This document shows positions 58,055 to 64,000 of a DNA stretch of 64,000 nucleotides, one piece after another. Both the position numbers and the translations under genes were made by a program. Source of the stretch: Tetracentron sinense. Its lineage: Eukaryota; Streptophyta; Magnoliopsida; Trochodendrales; Trochodendraceae. Every line of letters starts with the position of its first letter. Position 1 is the stretch's first letter. The notes beneath the pieces were generated by a model. The model was not told the DNA's origin. It saw nothing but the letters and a program-made list of their open reading frames with translations, and made no database searches. The stretch lies in the NCBI GenBank assembly GCA_015143295.1, contig JABCRI010001343.1, positions 186,001 to 250,000 on the forward strand, written 5' to 3'.

Positions 58055-58339
58055 TATGGGGTTTTTTCCAAAATACACAAGTTTTGAAAACTCTTCTCTA
58101 AATGCTCTTATGATCTATTTTCCATAATTCAGTATTTACGAAAAATCTTAAATACCTCTCCACTGGTTTTGAAAGAAGAAGAGGGATTTACGTACGTGGA
58201 TGAGATGAAAGAAGTTCCCCCACTCCCCTCATCTTCCAACTACCCCTCCATTACCATCTATGCTAGTTTTGAAAGAAGAAGAAGAAAAGATGAAAAAAAA
58301 AAACGCAAAAATCTGAGATTTTTCGAAGTTATTTGCACG
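58055..58339. other. Unit B spacer
   Basis: Collinear with about 29085-29325 of unit A. No gene. Short open frames are not conserved between the two copies. Confidence 0.5.
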
Positions 58340-58705
58340 TAGGGTCGATACAATGTATCGACTGTAGCGACCTAATACAAAAATGCACTTGGTTGATACA
58401 TGTATCAACCTAGTGCATTTCATGTATCGACTGTAGTGACCTAATACAAAATGTACTAGATTGATACATGTATCGACCTAGTACATTTCATGTATCGACT
58501 TAGTGCATTTTATGTTTCAGTTGTAGTGACCTAATACAAAATGCATTAGGTTGATAATTGTATCGACCTAGTGCATTTTATGTATCGACCTAGTGCATTT
58601 CATGTATCGACTGTAACGACCTAATACAAAATGCACTAGATTGATACATGTATCGACCTAGTGCATTTCATGTAGCGACCTAATACAAAATGTATCGACC
58701 AGATC
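58340..58705. repeat. Minisatellite, unit B copy
   Basis: The same TGATACATGTATCGACCTAG-type units as 29325-29760, fewer and rearranged. The two arrays share an origin but have diverged in copy number since the duplication. Confidence 0.85.
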
Positions 58706-59368
58706 GATACAGTCCTCTTCAATCTTGGAAATACGACTGTAAGTCATAAAAAACGGAAAAAAAACACATGTAAACACATATATAACATGAAATTTAAGGT
58801 TTTCAACCATAAATGCAATGATTATAAATATTTTTCTATGGATTAATTATACATGCAATGATTTTTTTGAATTCATTTTTTTTCAAAACACAAGAAACCC
58901 GAAAATGAGGGTTGTTCTTTGGTTAATGGCGTTCTTTCATGAAAGGAACATGGAAAGAACGCTCTTGGAACGAAGTTCTCTCGTCGGAAATAAGGTGGGA
59001 ACAAAGAACTCGTCGGAAATGGGGTGGGGATATCCAAAGTCTTTTCTTCAAATGATTTGGATAAAATAGGAAAAGTTTGCATGTGCGAATGGATGCACAT
59101 GTGTGTGGGGGCATTTAGAGAAGAGTTTTCAAAACGTGGGTATTTAGGAAAGAACCCCATGCTAGAGGGGCAATCTGAGAAAAAATCCAAAACAAAAAGA
59201 TTGGGATTATATGCGCTCAGTGCACACTATCGTCCTGATCGAGAATCTAATGACGCCAAGGCGCCTAGTGGGACCCGTATGTCAAACTGAGTGTCTTGAC
59301 ACCATTGGATTTTAGATCGGATGGTGGTATGTAGATAGCATGTGTCATCGAGCGCATACAATCTTTGG

Positions 59369-59403
<35 letters not shown>

Positions 59404-60090
59404 GTTTTCCCGCACTGCATGATCATCTTTTGATTTGGGTCATGGGGAAAATGATTTGGTGGGCATTTGGTACACCAGAAGTTTCGACATGCCTAATCTA
59501 ATCTGAATAAGAACACGGAAGGAGCTCAAACTTTGAAGAGCAAGAGTAGTTGAGAACCGGCCAGGCCAAATCTCAAAACCAAACATATCCAAAATGGGTA
59601 TGCTAGGCTCCACTTTTGTTTTGGACAGTAAGCTTGGGGTTAGGTGGACTCCAACCAGATTAATTAAAGTCAATAAAGAACAAATTACATCCTACGATAT
59701 TTGCATCGTGAAGCATTTTCCCTTATAATGACAAGACGAGGCTCAGGTAAGTTCTCTGTAGACAAAATAACATCTGAGTTCAAGTTTTTTTTTTTTAAAA
59801 AGGAAATCTGCTGCTCAGTTTGTCTCTCTTCAAGAGTGAGTTATCTCCACATTCCTAAAAATTCGAAAAAGATTCTGTAATCTCCTCCACTTTCTTCATG
59901 GATAAAACATATAGAACAATGTTATACTGACTCTCTAGTTGTCCACTCTCCCCTAATTCATGAAAACAAAATAGTATGACACTTTTTTATGGGAACCATC
60001 ACTTTTGTTTCGTCTTTCTGTTTAAAAATAAGAAAATCTATAAGAGGTGGGCAATCAGAAAATGGACGTAGTAGCCAATTGCGATTGAAC
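58706..60090. other. Unit B spacer, no gene recognised
   Basis: Collinear with 29761-31190, including the TA microsatellite (59372-59401) and the AAGCTTGGGGTTAGGTGGAC stretch. The parallel frames starting near 29949 and 58910 (MRVVLWLM-like) differ in length and content, which argues against a gene. Confidence 0.45.
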
Positions 60091-60092
60091 TT

Positions 60093-60639
60093 GAGGAGAG
60101 TTCAATCGCACTTACAAACCAACACGTGCCTCTTTTAAGATATATTAATGAGATAAGAACCGATTAGTCACCCTAAATCAAAAATATCACCCAAAAGAAC
60201 ATGTTTTGAAAAGTTTTTCCAAATAGGGTATGTACTCCAATATTACCCTTATCCGTGTTGGGTTTTATATGTGCAGCTAAGGAGTCAATATGTCAAAAGC
60301 ATACCCTATTAGGTAATAAAAATACAAAGTATGCCTTTTTTTGATAAATATGTTAAAAGCATGCCCTTTTAGGTAATAAAAATGAAAAGCTTTACCTTTT
60401 AGATGAATCACCCTTTTGTGGTTAAGATTCATCAATCCTTAGAATTCAACCATCTAACATTTGTTTTTAAAAAAAATATTTATATATGTAATTAAAAATT
60501 TATTACTAAGGGTTAATATTTTTATTAATATTTCTTTTTAAGAACTAAAGTTTAATTGTTGAACCGGGTTGGTGGATCTTAACCACAGTTAATATGAAAA
60601 TTTATTTTTGGACACATGTTTCAATCGCAATTGGGTATG
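60093..60639. mobile_element. GAGAGTTCAATCG-family MITE in unit B, interrupted
   Basis: Same element as 31198-31463, split by about 275 bp of extra sequence (about 60140-60418). The extra segment contains repeated ATGTCAAAAGCATACCCT.TTAGGTAATAAAAAT units. It has ATCACCCT-type words near both ends, but no confident target duplication or inverted ends. Confidence 0.6.
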
Positions 60640-61502
60640 ATTCGATCTAATTCAAAACATGTATATTTTTCTAGAAGAAAGTGATTTTAGAGCTAGCATT
60701 CCTCGCCGAAAATTTCATGAAACTATCCTAGCACAGCAGCACTACGTAACACCCACAGCTGTTGGGGAGCTAGAAGTTAGAAGTGGATATCTGGACAAAC
60801 AGTCAAACACCACACTGAATTTTGGGTCTCCGTGTAACTTGCGTGGCCGTGATGCGAGAGCAACTGACAGGGCAATTGCGGTTTAATTAATTAATGGATT
60901 CAATCCGTGTCCCCTAATCCATTTGCTTAAAAGGTGGACCCACGTCAACTACCTCTGTGTCTCTATCCCATGTAGCTCCCTTTTGTTCTCCCTTATCCAC
61001 TCCTTTTTTACTTTTCTTTGGCTGTAATGCCCTTTTAATTTAATATGCTTATTCAACAACACTCTCCACTTTGCCCCTTCATTTACTCCATTCTAGTTTG
61101 TTGCCCTTGGTGTTATTTCCGGCTTTCGTTGAAGGTGAGTGCTAGCTACACTCTCGGCAACATGGATTTTGTGTCAGGTCACTGTCAACTCTATCATAAA
61201 GTTGTTGTCTTCTTATCGAAAAATATGGAGATTGTATCGAGGAGTAGTTTCTATGAAACTCCTGACCAAACATTTACGCGCTTATTTGAAGGGTTCACAA
61301 CTAACCTTCTTTCTCATTGGCATCATTCCTTGACCTGACCACTCTGGTCTTCCCAAGGTTGCGTTGGGGTTTCATTACTGTCAGTGACCAACTGCCCCTG
61401 CTCAGAGTTCGTTATTGTTACAGGCACTAGGTTGGCATTAAACCAGTGTATCCCTAGTTTATTTGAGATAACCAGCAGAATCAAGTCCATTAGGCATCGG
61501 AT

Positions 61503-61739
61503 TCTCTCTGTCAGGTGCCTGAAAAGTGGTCTCGGGCTTGGCATAAAAAGAGAAAAATCATTTCATTTTGATTTCTCCCTACTTAATATCTCTCTTCCTT
61601 TTTCTTATCAATTTATTATCGCATGTCATAATATGTATGAAGTCAAAATAGGGGACAATGAAATGACTTCTCCGGCCAAGTATCGCACACATTGTCCCGA
61701 GACCACGTTTCTGGCATCAACCAGGGAGAATCCGAGGCC
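61503..61739. mobile_element. MITE present in both duplication units (B copy)
   Basis: Same position and ends as 32189-32479. It lacks the small internal duplication seen in unit A. The flanking AGTCCATTA and AGTCCATTG again suggest the original target duplication. Confidence 0.65.
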
Positions 61740-62645
61740 AGTCCATTGACATTACCCAAAATGCTTTCCGTTTTCTTTTTTCTTTCACATTTTGAAGTGT
61801 TCCAAAGAGAACCTAAACCTAGAAGGTCATATATGAACCCAATGGGGAGAAAATAGCATAAGCCAAACTTTATTCAATGCAGTTGCTAGGCATCCTCCCC
61901 TGTATAGTTAAGAATACCAAAGTCAATCCAAAGAGGTGTTTTGGGAGGATTTTGCCTGGTTTCAACTAGTTAGGTATGAAGTTTGGTCAAGCTGGAGGAC
62001 TGCTTATTTATGCTTAATTTCCAATTGGGGATTTTGATTGTTAGTCTCCTATGTTACACTTGGGGAAGTACTATTGACACACCCCGATGGGAGGTGAGCT
62101 AGGGGTCGGGGTTCTGGGGGCAGCACGGATCCGATCCGAATAGGTTGTACGGAATATTTATTCTCAGTTAGGAATTAGGTTAACACAAGGAAAAATCGTT
62201 GTAACAGATTTTATTCTTTTTTCTTTGAGAATAGTGAATCGCAGGGCTCATCGATGGACGTGTAACAACGTAGATCTGTGCCTATTGGTGTGATTTGATT
62301 TCTTTTTTTTTTTTATTGTTTTGATTTTCAACAATTACCAAGTGTTTGATTTCATCAGAGTAGAAATAAGGAATGACAGATACTTAATTAATGCTCCAAA
62401 AACTAATATCCATCTCTTAAATTGGCTCTAAAAACAGAGCACAGCTTAAATCTGACGGTGCTCAATGTTGCAACCGTGACACAATCTCTTCAAATCCGGA
62501 CAAAGTACCAAAAGAAGAAGAAATTTTTTTAAAAAAAAATTAGCAAAACAGAAACTCAAAGACCTAATTAAGGACTGGATAAAACAGCACACGCTGTTAT
62601 ATGGAAGATTAAATCTAATCTCAGGTAGTGTGGTGCCCTTTTGAA
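61740..62645. other. Unit B right part and laccase 3' flank
   Basis: Collinear with 32480-32849 and then 46887-47379, joined without interruption at GGTGAGCTAGGGGTC (about 62093-62107). No gene. The final stretch probably contains the laccase 3' UTR. Confidence 0.6.
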
Positions 62646-62649
62646 AGTC

Positions 62650-64000
62650 TTAACATGGAGGCAGATCTGCTGGAGGAGGCTCTATAGACTGCAATTCCCC
62701 AACTCCATTCTCAACTAGGAAAGCCATAGCCAAACCCCAAGTTATATGAACATCCAAGTGACAGTGCATCAGCCAAACTCCTGTTTTTGTCAAACAAATG
62801 CATGAAAACATCAGACATGTAAATTTTATATTTAGAGCCAAACTGGAGAAAGATCCATTTTTTTTTTTAACTTCAGTATTTTACCTGGATTATCAGCCAC
62901 GAACCGAATTACTGCCCACCCATTCACATTACTCCAACAGTGTTTCTCAGAGGTGGATCAACCAAGTTGAATTTGGATGTGTCGGTTTTGGAATTAAAAT
63001 TACCGAAACCCTCTGCGATAATGTAGAAATCGTAACCGTGAAGGTGAATTGGGTGGTTCTCAGCTGTAAATATATTTGTGCCCTGTAACACAATTTGCAC
63101 CCTCGAACCGTACTTCAACTTGTACACCTTGGTTCCCGGAACAGGTTGCCAGAGTGCCCGGCTCACGTTACCGGTGTAGTCAAATTGAACCGGTGGGAAA
63201 GCCGGAAAATCTGTGGTGAAGACTCCAGGGATACCTTGTTGTTGGGCTTGCAGTATGGAGAAGCTGGATGGGAGAACAAACGAGGCGTTGTTCATGCTAG
63301 CAGTGAAGCGGGTTCCATTGGGGCCCTGACACCTGCGGCCAGGCGGGCAATTGGCGAGGCCTAGCCCGACTGTGAAGAATAGGTTTTCATCTATGTCAGT
63401 GGGGACTGCAACCTTGGAGGGACTTCTAATTCTGCTAGTGAAGGCAGTGGCGGTGGCCGTGTCATTGTAGGCCGGTAGGGATGGGAAGGCGGGTGTTGTG
63501 GACTGCCCCTTTTTCGCATATTCAAGGATAGCAGTGGTGGTGGTGTTGTCGAATGGTGCACCCTGGGCGCTGGCGTAGGCACGGGCGGCGATGTAGTAAC
63601 GTGCCGGGGTCTGATCGGCAGTGATGAGGACATCGGTGGTCTGGCCAGGTCCCAGCATTAGTACTGAGGTGGTGAAAGGCTTGGTGTAGCTGCCATCGGC
63701 GCCGACTACTGTCAGCTTGTGGTTGGCTACTGTGAAGAAGAGCTGTTGATTGAGTGCAGCATTGATGACTCTGAGGAGGCTGGTTTCGCCGGAATCTGTG
63801 GGAATAATCACAGTTTCTGCATAGCAATGAAATCAGTTGGTTATTTTCTTCATACTCTAGTTGACACTTGACAGTTAAGTTAGTTACCAAAAACTAATGG
63901 AAGGACTGTTGTGAGGAAAAGTGATTTTATTTAGAGAAGCAAACCTTGGCTGGAGCATTTATAAAGATCACCAGGTTGACCGTTGATGGTATAGGCATCG
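62650..64000 (-). CDS. Laccase, 3' part (three exons), frameshifted
   Basis: Secreted multicopper oxidase that oxidises monolignols in the cell wall. Exons on the minus strand: 63945 to beyond 64000 ([15 protein letters not shown]), 62885-63816 and 62650-62780, joined in phase through GT-AG introns. The copper sites seen are HPIHLHG (T2/T3) and [14 protein letters not shown] (T1/T3, with Leu at the axial position). The C-terminus ...[11 protein letters not shown] is typical of the plant family, and similarity is highest to the LAC4/LAC17-like group as I recall it. Near 62925 one base is missing: the frame reads RNTVGVM then stop, while the next frame continues [13 protein letters not shown] to the intact donor. 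Either this is a pseudogene or a sequence error. The N-terminal exons lie outside the window. Confidence 0.88.
63747..63767 (-). promoter_or_regulatory. miR397 target site in laccase
   Basis: The minus-strand coding sequence for VINAALNQ pairs with miR397 along 21 nt. The plus strand here reads TGATTGAGTGCAGCATTGAT plus G, differing from the miRNA I recall at position 2 and, as a G:U wobble, at position 15. miR397 cleavage of LAC2/4/17-type mRNAs at this codon stretch is established in several plants. Confidence 0.75.

Larger units (their letters stand above)
47388..62599. repeat. Segmental duplication, unit B (with insertions)
   Basis: The second copy of the DREB2-to-laccase spacer. Its length is inflated by the hAT element (48365-49739), the MULE (49833-57459), a hAT MITE (57521-58046) and a segment of about 275 bp near 60140-60418. 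It merges on the right into the laccase gene, so unit B keeps the original right neighbour and unit A the original left neighbour. Confidence 0.9.

Overview
The window is nuclear DNA from a flowering plant. The evidence is a canonical MIR390 hairpin, a DREB2-type AP2/ERF gene, a plant laccase with a miR397 site, GT-AG introns, and a dense load of plant-type transposons (copia and other LTR elements, SINEs, LINE debris, MULE, hAT, PIF/Harbinger and many MITEs). The AT-rich background and the loose gene spacing argue against a grass, but I cannot name the species.

Layout. 1-27,000 is mostly non-coding and repeat-rich: nested MITEs, four or more SINE copies (two with clear target-site duplications), a LINE 3' end, a decayed pseudogene (18,565-19,342) and a PIF/Harbinger-like element (20,834-22,038). 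Its one convincing functional locus is MIR390 at about 11,789-11,896 (+), with a TATA box at 11,676. At 27,065-28,348 (-) lies an apparently intact two-exon DREB2-like gene. At the right edge (62,650 to beyond 64,000, -) lie the last three exons of a laccase, with a one-base frameshift in the penultimate exon.

Between these two genes is a tandem segmental duplication. A unit of about 5.5 kb runs from inside DREB2 exon 2, through its promoter and spacer, to the laccase 3' flank, and it is present twice. Unit A is 27,831-32,849 plus 46,887-47,379. Unit B is 47,388-62,599 and begins with a truncated DREB2 pseudogene. Each unit then received its own transposons. Unit A took about 14 kb of copia DNA (32,850-46,886) in an LTR-internal-LTR-internal-LTR arrangement, which itself carries two solo LTRs. 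Unit B took a hAT element (48,365-49,739, with a SINE inside), a complete 7.6-kb Mutator-like element (49,833-57,459) carrying a FAR1-type transposase gene, and a hAT MITE (57,521-58,046). Because each unit preserves the empty or near-empty site of the other's insertions, boundaries and target-site duplications can be read directly.

Functional reading. The genes likely to matter to the host are MIR390 (it triggers TAS3 tasiRNAs that act on auxin response factors), DREB2 (drought and heat transcription factor) and the laccase (apoplastic monolignol oxidation, probably under miR397 control). They are neighbours, not an operon-like unit. The rest records transposon invasion and decay. I saw no CRISPR, no rRNA and no convincing tRNA gene.
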